Assembly: GCF_004348895.1 (NCBI RefSeq)
Contig: NZ_RRZK01000032.1
Location: 1-64,000, forward strand
Source: Pseudomonas vancouverensis
GTDB lineage: Bacteria; Pseudomonadota; Gammaproteobacteria; Pseudomonadales; Pseudomonadaceae
Length of the DNA: 64,000 nt
Reading direction: 5' to 3'
A model generated the notes under the pieces. It saw only the letters and a program-made list of their open reading frames with translations. It searched no databases and was not told where the DNA came from. Of the stretch, positions 40,026 to 50,620 are shown in pieces (within the stretch, counting starts at the first letter, position 1; every line of letters begins with the position of its first letter). A program made the position numbers and the translations under genes.

Positions 40026-41051
40026 TCAGCCCTTGCGAACCCAGCGTTCACGGCGCCAGATCTGCTGTTCGGACTTGGTCTGATAGGTCCAGGCGACGAA
40101 GCGGCTCTGCTTCTGCCCCTGGGACATTTCCACCACCTGGCTTTCCAGCGCGCCGGCCTTTTTCAGCGCTGTCTCGATGGCGGGCAGGTTCGAGGCTTTC
40201 GAGACCAGGGTGCTGAACCACAACACTTTGTGCTGGAAGTTCGCACTTTCGGCGATCAGTTGCGTCACGAAACGCGCTTCGCCACCTTCACACCACAACT
40301 CGGCCGACTGACCGCCGAAGTTCAGTACTGGCAGTTTGCGTTTCGGGTCGGCCTTGCCCAAGGCTCGCCATTTGCGCTCGCTGCCTTTGGTCGCTTCGTC
40401 CATCGAGGCGTGGAACGGCGGGTTGCACATGGTCAGGTCAAAGCGTTCGCCAGGTTCCAGCAGGCCGATCAGGATGTGCTTGCGGTTCTCTTGCTGTCGC
40501 AGCTTGATGACCTTGTTCAGATCGTTGGACTGGACGATGGCTTTGGCGGCGGCCACGGCCGTTGGGTCGATTTCCGAGCCCAGGAAGTGCCAGCGATATT
40601 CGCTGTTACCGATCAGCGGATACACGCAGTTGGCGCCCATGCCGATATCCAGCACATTGACAATGGCGCCACGCGGAACCACGCCGTCGTTGTTGCTGGC
40701 CAGCAGGTCAGCGAGGAAGTGTATGTAGTCGGCACGGCCCGGTACCGGCGGGCAAAGGTAATCGGCCGGGATGTCCCAATGCTGGATGCCATAGAACGAC
40801 TTGAGCAACGCCCGGTTGAATACGCGCACCGCGTCGGGGCTGGCGAAGTCGATGCTTTCCTTGCCGTAGGGGTTGATGATCACGAACTTCGCCAGCTCTG
40901 GCGTGGTTTTGATCAACGCCGGGAAGTCGTAACGACCCTGATGGCGATTGCGCGGGTGCAGGCTGGCTTCTTTACGCGGCTCCACGGGCTTGGCCGGGGT
41001 GGCGGAGTCAGGCTTCTTGCGCGCGGGGCGAGGTGTACGGGGGGCGTTCAT
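40026..41051 (-). CDS. rlmF: RlmF: 23S rRNA (adenine1618-N6)-methyltransferase
   Basis: SAM-dependent rRNA methyltransferase, 341 aa. The SAM-binding motif [17 protein letters not shown] and the catalytic MCNPPFHAS (NPPF) are present. A basic, Pro-rich N-terminal tail of about 35 residues precedes [16 protein letters not shown], the family start. I begin at 41051; the open frame extends further but runs into a REP doublet. Confidence 0.93.
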   Translation of the reverse strand: MNAPRTPRPARKKPDSATPAKPVEPRKEASLHPRNRHQGRYDFPALIKTTPELAKFVIINPYGKESIDFASPDAVRVFNRALLKSFYGIQHWDIPADYLCPPVPGRADYIHFLADLLASNNDGVVPRGAIVNVLDIGMGANCVYPLIGNSEYRWHFLGSEIDPTAVAAAKAIVQSNDLNKVIKLRQQENRKHILIGLLEPGERFDLTMCNPPFHASMDEATKGSERKWRALGKADPKRKLPVLNFGGQSAELWCEGGEARFVTQLIAESANFQHKVLWFSTLVSKASNLPAIETALKKAGALESQVVEMSQGQKQSRFVAWTYQTKSEQQIWRRERWVRKG

Positions 41052-41123
41052 GGGCGTGGTCGATTCGGGTATGGCTGAAAGTGGCGGGTATTGTCCCACA
41101 TCTGTGGTGCAACACTGATCAAA

Positions 41124-41212
41124 TGTGGGAGCGAGTCTGTTCACGAGGGCTGGGCCAGTTGCCATCTTCGTTGATGGGTACTCCGTCTTCGCGAGCAAGC
41201 TCGCTCCCACAG
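41124..41212. repeat. REP doublet between rlmF and valS
   Basis: TGTGGGAGCGAG at one end and GCGAGCAAGCTCGCTCCCAC at the other; the left copy is degenerate (GTCTGTTCACGA in place of CTTGCTCGCGA). Confidence 0.8.
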
Positions 41213-41244
41213 GGGATTTTCATTAGATGTAAGAAAATGGCAGG

Positions 41245-41272
41245 CAAAAAAAGGGAGGCCATCGGCCTCCCT
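41245..41272 (-). terminator. Rho-independent terminator of valS
   Basis: Minus-strand stem AGGGAGGCC / GGCCTCCCT with a 3-4 base loop and a seven-base T-run, 17 bases past the valS stop. Confidence 0.9.
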
Positions 41273-41291
41273 TGTTCATCGCAACTTGCCG

Positions 41292-44138
41292 TTACAGGCT
41301 GGCAATCCGCGCATGCTGCTCGGCCAGCTTGCCCAGAGCCTGTTCGGCTTCGGCCAGCTTGGCGCGTTCTTTCTCGATGACTTCGGCCGGAGCCTTGTCG
41401 ACGAAACCGGCGTTGGACAGCTTGCCGCCGACACGCTGCACTTCACCTTGCAGGCGCTGGATTTCCTTGTCCAGACGCGCCAGTTCAGCGCCTTTGTCGA
41501 TCAGGCCGGCCATTGGCACCAGCACTTCCATCTCGCCGACCAGGGCGGTGGCGGACAGTGGCGCTTCTTCGCCGGCAGCCAGGACAGTGATCGATTCGAG
41601 GCGTGCCAGCTTCTTCAGCAGGGCTTCGTTCTCGGTCAGACGACGCTGATCCTCGGCACTGACGTTTTTCAGGAACAGCGGCAGCGGTTTGCCCGGGCCG
41701 ATGTTCATTTCGCCACGGATGTTGCGGGTGCCGAGCATCAGGCCCTTGAGCCATTCGATGTCGTCTTCGGCCGCCGGATCGATGCGCTCTTCGTTGGCCA
41801 CCGGCCAAGGTTGCAGCATGATCGTCTTGCCTTGAATGCCGGCCAGCGGCGCGATGCGCTGCCAGATTTCTTCGGTGATGAACGGCATGAACGGGTGCGC
41901 CAGGCGCAGGGCGACTTCCAGGACGCGCACCAGGGTGCGACGGGTGCCGCGCTGACGTTCAACCGGGGCGTTTTCGTCCCACAGCACAGGCTTGGACAGT
42001 TCCAAGTACCAGTCGCAATATTGGTTCCAGATGAACTCGTACAGGGCTTGTGCCGCCAGGTCGAAACGGAACTGGTCGAGCTGGCGGGTCACTTCGGCTT
42101 CGGTGCGCTGCAACTGCGAAATGATCCAGCGATCCGCCAGGGACAGCTCAAAGGCTTCGCCGTTCTGGCCGCAGTCTTCGCCCTTGTCCAGCACGTAGCG
42201 CGCCGCGTTCCAGATCTTGTTGCAGAAGTTGCGATAGCCTTCGACGCGGCCCATGTCGAACTTGATGTCGCGACCGGTGGAGGCCAGCGAGCAGAAAGTG
42301 AAGCGCAGGGCGTCGGTGCCGTAGCTGGCGATGCCTTCGGCGAACTCTTCGCGGGTGGCTTTCTCGATCTTCTTCGCCAGTTTCGGCTGCATCAGGCCCG
42401 AGGTGCGTTTCTGCACCAGGGTTTCCAGTTCGATACCGTCGATGATGTCCAGCGGGTCAAGGACGTTGCCCTTGGACTTGGACATCTTCTGGCCCTGGCC
42501 ATCACGCACCAGGCCGTGCACGTAGACGGTCTTGAATGGAACCTGCGGGGTGCCGTCCTCGTTCTTGATCAGGTGCATGGTCAGCATGATCATCCGGGCA
42601 ACCCAGAAGAAAATGATGTCGAAGCCCGTCACCAGCACGTCGGTGGAGTGGAATTTCTTCAGGAACTCGGTCTTTTCCGGCCAGCCCAGGGTGGAGAAGG
42701 TCCACAGGCCCGAACTGAACCAGGTGTCGAGTACGTCGTTGTCCTGTTGCAGCGTGACGTCGTCACCGAGGTTGTGCTTGGCGCGTACTTCGGCTTCATC
42801 GCGGCCGACATAGACCTTGCCCGACTCGTCGTACCAGGCTGGAATCCGGTGGCCCCACCACAGTTGACGGCTGATGCACCAATCCTGGATGTCGCGCATC
42901 CACGAGAAGTACATGTTTTCGTACTGCTTCGGCACGAACTGGATGCGGCCGTCTTCCACGGCGGCAATCGCCGGCTCGGCCAGCGGCTTGGTCGACACGT
43001 ACCATTGGTCGGTCAGCCACGGCTCGATGACGGTGCCGGAGCGGTCGCCCTTCGGCACTTTCAGGGCGTGATCGTCGACGCTGACCAACAGCCCGGCAGC
43101 TTCAAACGCAGCCACGATCTGCTTGCGCGCTTCGAACCGGTCGAGACCAGCGTATTCAGCCGGGATCTTGCCGTCGATGCTGTCGTTCAGCGTGCCGTCG
43201 AGATTGAACACCTGGCAGGCCGACAGGACTGCGGCGTTCTTGTCGAAGATGTTCAGCAGCGGCAGGTTGTGACGCTTGCCGACTTCGTAGTCGTTGAAAT
43301 CGTGGGCCGGGGTGATTTTCACGCAGCCGGTGCCGAATTCAGGGTCGCAGTAATCGTCGGCGATGATCGGGATGCGGCGGCCAACCAGCGGCAGCTCGAC
43401 GAATTTGCCGATCAGGGCTTTGTAGCGTTCGTCGTTCGGGTTAACTGCGACGGCGGAGTCGCCGAGCATGGTTTCCGGGCGAGTGGTCGCGACGATCAGG
43501 AAATCGTTGCCTTCAGCGGTCTTGGCGCCGTCAGCCAGCGGGTATTTCAGGTTCCACAGGAAGCCTTTCTCGTCGTGGTTTTCCACTTCGAGGTCGGAAA
43601 TCGCCGTGTGCAGCTTGGTGTCCCAGTTGACCAGGCGCTTGCCGCGATAGATCAGGCCGTCTTCGTGCAGGCGCACGAACGCTTCTTTCACTGCTTCCGA
43701 CAGGCCGTCGTCCATGGTGAAGCGCTCGCGGCTCCAGTCTACGGACGAACCGAGACGACGGATCTGCCGGCTGATGTTGCCGCCGGATTCATCCTTCCAC
43801 TCCCAGACTTTCTCGAGGAATTTCTCGCGACCGAGGTCGTGACGGTTCTGGCCCTTGGCTTCGAGCTGACGCTCTACCAGCATCTGCGTGGCGATACCGG
43901 CGTGGTCGGTGCCCGGCTGCCACAGGGTGTTGCGACCCTGCATGCGGCGGAAACGGATCAGGGCGTCCATGATCGCGTTGTTGAAACCGTGACCCATGTG
44001 CAGGCTGCCGGTGACGTTCGGCGGCGGGATCATGATGGTGTAGGACTCGCCCGCGCCTTGCGGGGCGAAGTAATTCTCTGACTCCCAAGTGTTGTACCAG
44101 GAAGTTTCAATGGCGTGCGGCTGGTAGGTCTTATCCAT
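41292..44138 (-). CDS. valS: ValS: valyl-tRNA synthetase
   Basis: Class I aminoacyl-tRNA synthetase, 948 aa. HIGH-type motif [12 protein letters not shown] near residue 45, editing domain in the middle, KMSKS motif in [14 protein letters not shown] near residue 555, anticodon-binding domain, and a C-terminal coiled coil (about 885-945: [22 protein letters not shown]). [15 protein letters not shown] is the usual start. Single-gene unit with its own terminator. Confidence 0.98.
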   Translation of the reverse strand: MDKTYQPHAIETSWYNTWESENYFAPQGAGESYTIMIPPPNVTGSLHMGHGFNNAIMDALIRFRRMQGRNTLWQPGTDHAGIATQMLVERQLEAKGQNRHDLGREKFLEKVWEWKDESGGNISRQIRRLGSSVDWSRERFTMDDGLSEAVKEAFVRLHEDGLIYRGKRLVNWDTKLHTAISDLEVENHDEKGFLWNLKYPLADGAKTAEGNDFLIVATTRPETMLGDSAVAVNPNDERYKALIGKFVELPLVGRRIPIIADDYCDPEFGTGCVKITPAHDFNDYEVGKRHNLPLLNIFDKNAAVLSACQVFNLDGTLNDSIDGKIPAEYAGLDRFEARKQIVAAFEAAGLLVSVDDHALKVPKGDRSGTVIEPWLTDQWYVSTKPLAEPAIAAVEDGRIQFVPKQYENMYFSWMRDIQDWCISRQLWWGHRIPAWYDESGKVYVGRDEAEVRAKHNLGDDVTLQQDNDVLDTWFSSGLWTFSTLGWPEKTEFLKKFHSTDVLVTGFDIIFFWVARMIMLTMHLIKNEDGTPQVPFKTVYVHGLVRDGQGQKMSKSKGNVLDPLDIIDGIELETLVQKRTSGLMQPKLAKKIEKATREEFAEGIASYGTDALRFTFCSLASTGRDIKFDMGRVEGYRNFCNKIWNAARYVLDKGEDCGQNGEAFELSLADRWIISQLQRTEAEVTRQLDQFRFDLAAQALYEFIWNQYCDWYLELSKPVLWDENAPVERQRGTRRTLVRVLEVALRLAHPFMPFITEEIWQRIAPLAGIQGKTIMLQPWPVANEERIDPAAEDDIEWLKGLMLGTRNIRGEMNIGPGKPLPLFLKNVSAEDQRRLTENEALLKKLARLESITVLAAGEEAPLSATALVGEMEVLVPMAGLIDKGAELARLDKEIQRLQGEVQRVGGKLSNAGFVDKAPAEVIEKERAKLAEAEQALGKLAEQHARIASL

Positions 44139-44268
44139 GCGCGGCGGGACCCTATTGGCATTTATTCAGGAAAAGCCGGGAAGTATAGCGGGGATGAGCG
44201 TTTGCGCGTAGAGCGAGGTGACAATGGGCGGGGGAAAATATGCCGTGTGAGTGGTCATTGAGGACCCC

Positions 44269-44304
44269 ATCGCCGCCCGGAGCAAGCTCGCTCCGGGCGG
44301 CGAT
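44269..44304. repeat. Perfect palindrome between valS and the MHS porter gene
   Basis: A 14-bp stem (ATCGCCGCCCGGAG / CTCCGGGCGGCGAT) around an 8-base centre AGCAAGCTCG-like REP core. It lies 17 bases past the porter stop and may act as its terminator. Confidence 0.75.
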
Positions 44305-44321
44305 CCGACGATAACAGCCTG

Positions 44322-45635
44322 TCAATCCACCCGATTGAGATCGTTATGCCGCGTTTCTTTCAGACACAACACCGCGAGCAAACTCAGTACCGCAGCGCCG
44401 GACACATAGCCGCCGACATAACTCAAACCGCCCATCGCCACCAGTTTCTGAGCGAAGAAGGGTGCCGCCGAAGCACCAACGATACCGCCCAGGTTGTAGG
44501 CCGCCGACGCGCCGGTGTAGCGCACGTGGGTGGGAAACAGCTCCGGCAGCAGCGCGCCCATGGGCGCAAAGGTCACGCCCATCAGGAACAGTTCGATGCA
44601 CAGGAACAACGCCACGCCCCAGGTCGAACCCTGGGTCAGCAACGGCTCCATGAGGAAGCCGGATAGGATCGCCAGCACGCCGCCGATGATCAGCACCGGT
44701 TTGCGTCCGTAACGGTCACTGGCCCACGCCGACAGCGGTGTGGCGGCAGCCATGAACAGCACGGCGAAGCACAGCAGGCCGAGGAAGGTCTCGCGGCTGT
44801 AGCCGAGGGTGGCGACGCCGTAACTCAGCGAAAACACCGTGGAAATGTAAAACAGCGCGTAGCACACCACCATCGCACCGGCGCCGAGCAATACCGGTGC
44901 CCAATACTGACCGAACAATTCGAACAGCGGGATTTTCACCCGTTCCTGACGCGCCATCGCGTTGGCGAAGACGGGCGTTTCATGCAGTTTCAGGCGCACA
45001 TACAGGCCGACCATCACCAGCGCGGCACTGAGCAGGAATGGAATGCGCCAGCCCCAGGCGCGGAACTGTTCGTCATCGAGGACCATGGCCAGGGTCAGGA
45101 ACAAGCCGTTCGCGGCCAGAAAACCAATGGACGGGCCAAGCTGCGGGAACATGCCGAACCAGGCGCGTTTGCCCTTGGGCGCGTTTTCCGTGGCGAGCAA
45201 GGCCGCGCCACCCCATTCACCGCCCAGCCCCAGGCCTTGGCCGAAGCGCAGCACACAAAGCAGGATCGGTGCCCAGGCGCCGATGCTGTCGTATCCCGGC
45301 AGCACGCCGATCAGCGTGGTGCACACGCCCATCAGCAGCAGCGAAGCGACCAGCGTCGATTTACGACCGATGCGGTCGCCAAAGTGCCCGAACAGTGCCG
45401 AGCCCAGCGGGCGTGCCAGAAATGCGATGCCGAAGGTGAGGAAGGCCGACAGCATCTGCGCGGTGCCGGACGTTTGTGGAAAGAACACCGGACCGATCAC
45501 CAGCGCAGCGGCGGTGGCATACACGTAGAAATCGTAGAACTCGATGGCCGTGCCGATGAAGCTCGCCGTGGCGACGCGGCTCGCGGAATTGGTTGGCGCG
45601 GGTGTGGACTCGCTGTAAGTCGTGCTGGTCGTCAT
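44322..45635 (-). CDS. MHS-family MFS transporter (KgtP/ShiA-like)
   Basis: Inner-membrane metabolite:H+ symporter of 437 aa with 12 membrane segments. Family marks: ASFIGTAIEFYDFYVYATAAALV in helix 1, GHFGDRIGRKSTL in loop 2-3, and LRFGQGLGLGGEWGGAALLATENAPKGKRAWFGM. Start at 45635 (MTTSTTYSES) has AGGGAT upstream; the in-frame ATG at 45656 has none. Substrate is unknown; relatives carry dicarboxylates, shikimate or betaines. Confidence 0.9.
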   Translation of the reverse strand: MTTSTTYSESTPAPTNSASRVATASFIGTAIEFYDFYVYATAAALVIGPVFFPQTSGTAQMLSAFLTFGIAFLARPLGSALFGHFGDRIGRKSTLVASLLLMGVCTTLIGVLPGYDSIGAWAPILLCVLRFGQGLGLGGEWGGAALLATENAPKGKRAWFGMFPQLGPSIGFLAANGLFLTLAMVLDDEQFRAWGWRIPFLLSAALVMVGLYVRLKLHETPVFANAMARQERVKIPLFELFGQYWAPVLLGAGAMVVCYALFYISTVFSLSYGVATLGYSRETFLGLLCFAVLFMAAATPLSAWASDRYGRKPVLIIGGVLAILSGFLMEPLLTQGSTWGVALFLCIELFLMGVTFAPMGALLPELFPTHVRYTGASAAYNLGGIVGASAAPFFAQKLVAMGGLSYVGGYVSGAAVLSLLAVLCLKETRHNDLNRVD

Positions 45636-45811
45636 GCGGTTATCCCTGACAGTCATGTGCTCCGGTGGAGCGAATTATTATGGTCGAGTACCCAGGGATG
45701 TGGGTTTGCAGCGGGGTGCGGGTAGCACAGGGTCGAGCGGCTTGGGTAAGCGGCTCGATTATAGGAAGGTGGCTAACGAATCAACAAGGGGCTTGGATCC
45801 AGCGCAGGTCC

Positions 45812-45928
45812 CTGTGGCGAGGGAGCTTGCTCCCGCTGGGCTGCGAAGCAGTCCTAAGTGCAGAGCACCCGGTTTCAAACGTTTTGCAGCCGCTACGCGC
45901 CCTAGCGGGAGCAAGCTCCCTCGCCACA
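45812..45928. repeat. REP doublet next to the CBS/CorC gene
   Basis: TGTGGCGAGGGAGCTTGCTC and GAGCAAGCTCCCTCGCCACA form perfect inverted ends around an 80-base middle. The right end touches the stop codon of the following minus-strand gene. Confidence 0.9.
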
Positions 45929-47164
45929 TCAGATGACAGCAGGCACCGAACTGGTCTGCCAGATCAGTACCCGTGTAACCCGATTTTCCTCGGTCGCGAG
46001 AATTTCCAGGCGATAGCGGCCAATCTTCAGGCACACGGCGCTTTCCGGGATGGTCTCCAGGGCTTCGGTTACCAGCCCATTGAGGGTTTTCGGCCCATCG
46101 CTTGGCAGATGCCAGCCCAGGCTTTTGTTGAGTTCACGGATCGAGGCAGCGCCATCGACCACCAGGCGGCCGTCGGCTTGCGGGTGGATGTGCGGGTTGT
46201 CCAGGCTGTGCTGGCTTTCGAATTCGCCGACGATTTCTTCGAGAATGTCTTCCAGGGTCACGATACCCAGCACTTCGCCATACTCATCGACCACCATGCC
46301 CAGGCGTCGCTGCTGTTTATGGAAGTTGAGCAGTTGCAGTTGCAGCGGCGTGCTTTCCGGAACGAAGTAGGGCTCGTGACTGGCCGCGAGCAGCGCTTCC
46401 TTGGTCAGGCTGGCATCGGGCAGCAGGTGCAGGATGTGCCGGGTGTTGAGCACCGCCTCGACCTGATTGATGTCACTGTGGAACACCGGCAGGCGCGTGC
46501 GCTTGTTGTGGCGCAGTTGTTCGATGATCTCTTCGATCGGGTCGTCGAGGTTGATGCCGTCTACTTCGCTGCGCGGCACCAGAATGTCGTTGACCGTGAT
46601 GTTGTCCAGGGCGTGGATGCCGGAGATGGCGTGCGGGCGGCTGACGGTGCTGTCGGGGCCCTCATGTCGCTCCACTGGCACATCCTCGTCACTTTGCTGC
46701 ACCACTTTGGGTTTGCGGGCAAAGGGGCGCATCAGCAGTTGACTGATGCTGTTGAGCAGCCAGGCCGCGGGGTAAATGACTTTCAGCGGCAAGCGCAACA
46801 GATTGTTGCCTTGGGCCAGAATGGCATCTGGATAGCGGGTGGCGAGGGCGCGGGGCAGGTAGTCGGCGAACACCAGCAGTACTGCGCCTGCTGCCAGGCA
46901 GGCGATCCAGGGGCCGTTTTCTGCCCAGGTGAAAATCGCCAGCAGTGTACTGATGACGACGACCAGTGCGCGACAAAGGGTGTTGCACAGGATCAGGCTG
47001 TGGAGCGGGAAGCTGAGTCTGGCCGGCGGCTTGTCGCTGGAACGCGTTGCGGTGCGCTGGGCCAGCAGATGCTGATGTGCGGCCTCGATGGCGGTGAACA
47101 GCCCCGACCATAAAATCAGCAGGACCACTACTGCAAGCATCGGCCCTATGGGCAAATCGTCCAT
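45929..47164 (-). CDS. CNNM/CorC-type membrane protein with CBS pair
   Basis: 411-aa inner-membrane protein of the hemolysin-C/CorC group. N-terminal DUF21 membrane region (about residues 5-130), then a CBS pair (about 185-305; VNDILVPRSEVDGI and RRLGMVVDEYGEVLGIVTLEDILEEIVGE), and a C-terminal CorC_HlyC transporter-associated domain (LVVDGAASIRELNKSLGWHLP). Likely linked to divalent-cation (Mg/Co) efflux or tolerance. Lies 12 bases downstream of the CcsA-like gene, so likely co-transcribed with it. Confidence 0.88.
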   Translation of the reverse strand: MDDLPIGPMLAVVVLLILWSGLFTAIEAAHQHLLAQRTATRSSDKPPARLSFPLHSLILCNTLCRALVVVISTLLAIFTWAENGPWIACLAAGAVLLVFADYLPRALATRYPDAILAQGNNLLRLPLKVIYPAAWLLNSISQLLMRPFARKPKVVQQSDEDVPVERHEGPDSTVSRPHAISGIHALDNITVNDILVPRSEVDGINLDDPIEEIIEQLRHNKRTRLPVFHSDINQVEAVLNTRHILHLLPDASLTKEALLAASHEPYFVPESTPLQLQLLNFHKQQRRLGMVVDEYGEVLGIVTLEDILEEIVGEFESQHSLDNPHIHPQADGRLVVDGAASIRELNKSLGWHLPSDGPKTLNGLVTEALETIPESAVCLKIGRYRLEILATEENRVTRVLIWQTSSVPAVI

Positions 47165-47176
47165 TAATGCCGCCCG

Positions 47177-47989
47177 TCAGATATGCAGGATGTATTCACG
47201 AACCAGCTTGCTGCCGAAGTACGCCAGCATCAGCAGGCAGAAACCGGCCAGGGTCCAGCGAATGGCTTTGTGCCCGCGCCAGCCGAGATGGTTGCGTCCC
47301 CATAGCAATACACTGAAGACGATCCACGCCAGGCACGCCAGCAGGGTCTTGTGCACCAGGTGCTGGGCAAACAGGTTTTCGACGAACAGCCAGCCGGAAA
47401 TCAGCGACATCGACAACAACGTCCAGCCGGCCCAGAGGAAGCCGAACAGCAGGCTTTCCATGGTTTGCAGCGGCGGAAAGTTCTTGATCAGCCCGGAGGG
47501 GTGCTTGTGCTTGAGTTGATGGTCCTGGACCAGCAGCAATAGGGCCTGGAACACCGCGATGGTGAACATGCCATAGGCCAGGATCGACAGCAGGATGTGG
47601 GCGAGGATGCCCGGCTCCTCGTCAATGATCTGTACCGTGCCGGCCGGGGCGAATTGCGCCAGCAGCACGGTCAGGGCGCCGAGCGGGAACAGCAGGACCA
47701 GCAGGTTCTCCACGGGGATCCGCGAGCAGGCCAGCAGGGTCAGGGCAATGACAGCGACGGCAATCAGGCTGGCAGCGCTGAAGAAGTCCAGGCCCAGGCC
47801 GATCGGGGTCAGCAGGTGGGTCAGCAGGCTGGCGCTGTGGGCCAGCACGGCGAGCACGCCAAGCGTGACCAGCAGGCGTTTGTTGGCCTTGGCAGCGGAG
47901 GCCAGACGACTGCCCTGATAGAAAGTCGCAGCGGCGTACAGGCAGGCGGCGGCGAGGGTGGTAAGCAAACTGGGTGACAAGGGGAGCAT
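47177..47989 (-). CDS. CcsA/YpjD-like cytochrome c assembly-family membrane protein
   Basis: 270-aa inner-membrane protein with about eight hydrophobic helices. The tract EEPGILAHILLSILAYGMFTIAVFQALLLL is the CcsA/HemX family pattern (without the full WWD heme motif). Found next to ffh in pseudomonads. Function is not established; haem or cytochrome handling is the family guess. The start at 47989 has AAGGGGAGC within range; a longer frame to 48163 runs into the ffh promoter region. Confidence 0.87.
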   Translation of the reverse strand: MLPLSPSLLTTLAAACLYAAATFYQGSRLASAAKANKRLLVTLGVLAVLAHSASLLTHLLTPIGLGLDFFSAASLIAVAVIALTLLACSRIPVENLLVLLFPLGALTVLLAQFAPAGTVQIIDEEPGILAHILLSILAYGMFTIAVFQALLLLVQDHQLKHKHPSGLIKNFPPLQTMESLLFGFLWAGWTLLSMSLISGWLFVENLFAQHLVHKTLLACLAWIVFSVLLWGRNHLGWRGHKAIRWTLAGFCLLMLAYFGSKLVREYILHI

Positions 47990-48073
47990 AAATCCTGTTA
48001 GGCAAGCCCGAAAGGCGCTGAGTTTGGCATAGAATCGCCGCTGCACGAAAGACCGCACAAGCTGACAGCGAGG

Positions 48074-48102
48074 TGTCCGCCGCTCGCAGTCTTCGCTATA
48101 AT
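48074..48102 (+). promoter_or_regulatory. Possible ffh promoter
   Basis: A consensus -10 TATAAT (48097-48102) lies about 98 bases before the ffh ATG; the -35 at the right distance (TGTCCG) is poor. Listed for the perfect -10 in the expected place. Confidence 0.4.
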
Positions 48103-48199
48103 CCGCGACCTGCCCACGCCGCAGGCTCGCCGAGCACATGTTTAGTCCGGTCCGGGCCGCCATTATCCCGGTCTACACAGGGCCTGAAAGGATCGCGCA

Positions 48200-49576
48200 A
48201 TGTTTGAAAACTTAACCGACCGTCTCTCGCAGACGCTGCGCCATGTCACCGGCAAGGCCAAGCTGACTGAAGACAACATTAAAGACACCCTGCGTGAAGT
48301 GCGCATGGCGTTGCTTGAAGCCGACGTTGCCCTGCCGGTGGTCAAGGACTTCGTCAATTCGGTCAAGGAGCGCGCCGTCGGTACCGAGGTGTCGCGCAGC
48401 CTGACGCCGGGCCAGGCCTTCGTGAAGATCGTCCAGGCCGAGCTCGAAAGCCTGATGGGCGCGGCAAACGAGGACCTCAACCTCAGCGCCGTGCCACCAG
48501 CGGTCATCCTGATGGCCGGTTTGCAGGGTGCGGGTAAAACCACTACCGCCGGCAAGCTCGCGCGCTTCCTTAAAGAGCGCAAAAAGAAGTCGGTCATGGT
48601 GGTCTCCGCGGACGTCTACCGTCCGGCGGCGATCAAGCAGCTGGAAACCCTGGCCAATGACATTGGCGTGACCTTCTTCCCGTCGGACCTGAGCCAGAAG
48701 CCGGTCGACATCGCCCAGGCGGCTATAAAGGAAGCAAAACTCAAATTCATCGACGTCGTCATTGTCGATACCGCCGGTCGCCTGCACATCGACGAAGAGA
48801 TGATGGGCGAGATCAAGGCGCTGCATGCCGCGATCAACCCGGTCGAAACCCTGTTCGTAGTCGATGCCATGACTGGTCAAGACGCCGCCAATACGGCCAA
48901 GGCCTTTGGCGATGCGCTGCCACTGACTGGTGTGATCCTGACCAAGGTCGACGGTGACGCCCGAGGCGGTGCCGCGCTGTCGGTACGTGCGATCACCGGC
49001 AAGCCGATCAAGTTCATCGGTATGGGCGAGAAGAGCGAAGCGCTCGATCCGTTCCACCCTGAGCGTATCGCTTCGCGAATCCTCGGCATGGGCGACGTGC
49101 TCAGCCTGATCGAGCAGGCCGAAGCCACGCTCGACAAGGACAAGGCCGACAAGCTGGCCAAGAAGCTGAAGAAGGGCAAGGGCTTCGACCTCGAAGACTT
49201 CCGTGATCAGCTGCAACAGATGAAAAACATGGGCGGCCTCGGTGGGCTCATGGACAAGCTGCCGAACATGGGTGGCATGAACCTGGCGCAGATGGGCAAT
49301 GCCCAAGGTGCGGCAGAGAAGCAATTCAAGCAGATGGAAGCCATCATCAACTCGATGACCCCGGCCGAGCGTCGCGACCCCGAGATGATCAGCGGTTCGC
49401 GCAAGCGTCGGATCGCCATGGGTTCCGGTACCCAGGTGCAGGACATCGGTCGCTTGATCAAGCAGCACAAGCAGATGCAGAAGATGATGAAGAAGTTCTC
49501 TGCCAAAGGCGGCATGGCCAAGATGATGCGCGGCATGGGCGGAATGTTGCCCGGCGGCGGCATGCCAAAGATCTGA
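48200..49576 (+). CDS. ffh: Ffh: signal recognition particle GTPase
   Basis: Protein part of the SRP, 458 aa, which with 4.5S RNA directs membrane proteins to FtsY. N domain, then the G domain with GLQGAGKT (107-114), VDTAGR and TKVDGDARGG, then the Met-rich M domain (from about residue 325) rich in MKNMGGLGGLMDKLPNMGG and a basic helix. Transcribed alone, divergent from the CcsA-like gene. Confidence 0.98.
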   Translation: MFENLTDRLSQTLRHVTGKAKLTEDNIKDTLREVRMALLEADVALPVVKDFVNSVKERAVGTEVSRSLTPGQAFVKIVQAELESLMGAANEDLNLSAVPPAVILMAGLQGAGKTTTAGKLARFLKERKKKSVMVVSADVYRPAAIKQLETLANDIGVTFFPSDLSQKPVDIAQAAIKEAKLKFIDVVIVDTAGRLHIDEEMMGEIKALHAAINPVETLFVVDAMTGQDAANTAKAFGDALPLTGVILTKVDGDARGGAALSVRAITGKPIKFIGMGEKSEALDPFHPERIASRILGMGDVLSLIEQAEATLDKDKADKLAKKLKKGKGFDLEDFRDQLQQMKNMGGLGGLMDKLPNMGGMNLAQMGNAQGAAEKQFKQMEAIINSMTPAERRDPEMISGSRKRRIAMGSGTQVQDIGRLIKQHKQMQKMMKKFSAKGGMAKMMRGMGGMLPGGGMPKI

Positions 49577-49584
49577 AAGAACTC

Positions 49585-49624
49585 GCCGGTCGTCGTACCG
49601 GCGCAGTCCCGCAAGGAAGCGGGA
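49585..49624 (+). repeat. Tandem hairpins after ffh
   Basis: Two short perfect hairpins follow each other: GCCGGT-CGTCGT-ACCGGC (49585-49602) and TCCCGC-AAGGAA-GCGGGA (49607-49624). Neither has a T-run. They may protect the ffh mRNA end. Confidence 0.45.
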
Positions 49625-49724
49625 TCTCCAGCAAACCCGCATCTGGCGGGAGCTGACCGGCCGTTTTAAACGACGGCTCTATGGCAAATCTGCATGGCGG
49701 CCGACAGGCGCCGGAAAAAGTCAT

Positions 49725-49752
49725 TTGCAAAAGTCCGGATATTCCTTAGAAT
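49725..49752 (+). promoter_or_regulatory. Promoter of rpsP-rimM-trmD-rplS
   Basis: TTGCAA (49725-49730), 16 bases, TAGAAT (49747-49752): four of six and five of six sigma-70 positions. It lies 70 bases before the rpsP start, and the only other gene upstream (ffh) ends 150 bases earlier. Confidence 0.65.
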
Positions 49753-49824
49753 ATGCGGCCTTTCGGGCACCCATGCCCGCTGTGCATTTAGATTTGCAGC
49801 ACCGACTACAGGAACGATGTTCAC

Positions 49825-50076
49825 ATGCTAACAATCCGTCTTGCCCTTGGCGGCTCCAAAAAGCGCCCGTTTTACCACTTGACCGTAACCGACAGCCGCA
49901 ACCCGCGCGACGGTTCGCACAAGGAACAGGTTGGCTACTTCAACCCTGTTGCTCGTGGTCAGGAAGTTCGTCTGTCCGTGAACCAAGAGCGCGTAGCCTA
50001 CTGGCTGAGCGTTGGTGCACAACCTTCTGAGCGCGTTGCTCAGTTGTTGAAGGAATCTGCTAAGGCTGCGGCCTGA
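49825..50076 (+). CDS. rpsP: RpsP: 30S ribosomal protein S16
   Basis: 83-aa ribosomal protein. [30 protein letters not shown] is the S16 signature. First gene of the conserved rpsP-rimM-trmD-rplS operon; five bases separate it from rimM. Confidence 0.99.
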   Translation: MLTIRLALGGSKKRPFYHLTVTDSRNPRDGSHKEQVGYFNPVARGQEVRLSVNQERVAYWLSVGAQPSERVAQLLKESAKAAA

Positions 50077-50081
50077 GCAAT

Positions 50082-50618
50082 ATGAACGCGACGCCAGCTG
50101 TTGCTGATGATTTGATCGTTATCGGCAAGATTTATTCTGTTCACGGCGTTCGCGGCGAAGTGAAGGTGTATTCCTTTACTGATCCGATTAAGAACCTGCT
50201 GGATTACAAAACCTGGACGCTCAAGCGTGACGGCAATGTAAAGCAGGTAGAGCTGGTCAGCGGGCGCGGGAATGACAAATTCCTGGTCGCAAAGCTCAAG
50301 GGTCTCGATGATCGCGAAGAAGCTCGTCTTCTGGCCGGTTATGAGATCTGCGTGCCGCGCAACCTGTTCCCTGAGCTGAACGACGGCGAGTACTACTGGT
50401 ACCAGCTGGAAGGTCTCAAGGTCATCGATACCCTCGGACAATTGTTCGGGAAGATCGATCATCTGCTGGAGACCGGCTCGAACGATGTCATGGTGGTCAA
50501 GCCTTGCGCTGGCAGCCTGGATGATCGCGAACGCCTGTTGCCCTATACGGAGCAATGCGTGTTGGCTGTCGACCTGGCGGCAGGTGAGATGAAGGTGGAT
50601 TGGGACGCGGATTTCTAA
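50082..50618 (+). CDS. rimM: RimM: 16S rRNA processing / ribosome maturation factor
   Basis: 178-aa 30S maturation factor that binds S19. N-terminal [22 protein letters not shown] and the PRC-barrel C-domain ([25 protein letters not shown]) are present. Follows rpsP closely and precedes trmD by two bases. Confidence 0.98.
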   Translation: MNATPAVADDLIVIGKIYSVHGVRGEVKVYSFTDPIKNLLDYKTWTLKRDGNVKQVELVSGRGNDKFLVAKLKGLDDREEARLLAGYEICVPRNLFPELNDGEYYWYQLEGLKVIDTLGQLFGKIDHLLETGSNDVMVVKPCAGSLDDRERLLPYTEQCVLAVDLAAGEMKVDWDADF

Positions 50619-50620
50619 GC

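Noticed and set aside
41286-44081. 931-aa open frame on the plus strand opposite valS
   Set aside because: It is the antisense frame of a highly conserved GC-rich gene, with no ribosome site and no recognisable motifs; its composition (Val, Gly, Gln, His-rich) is typical of an antisense shadow.
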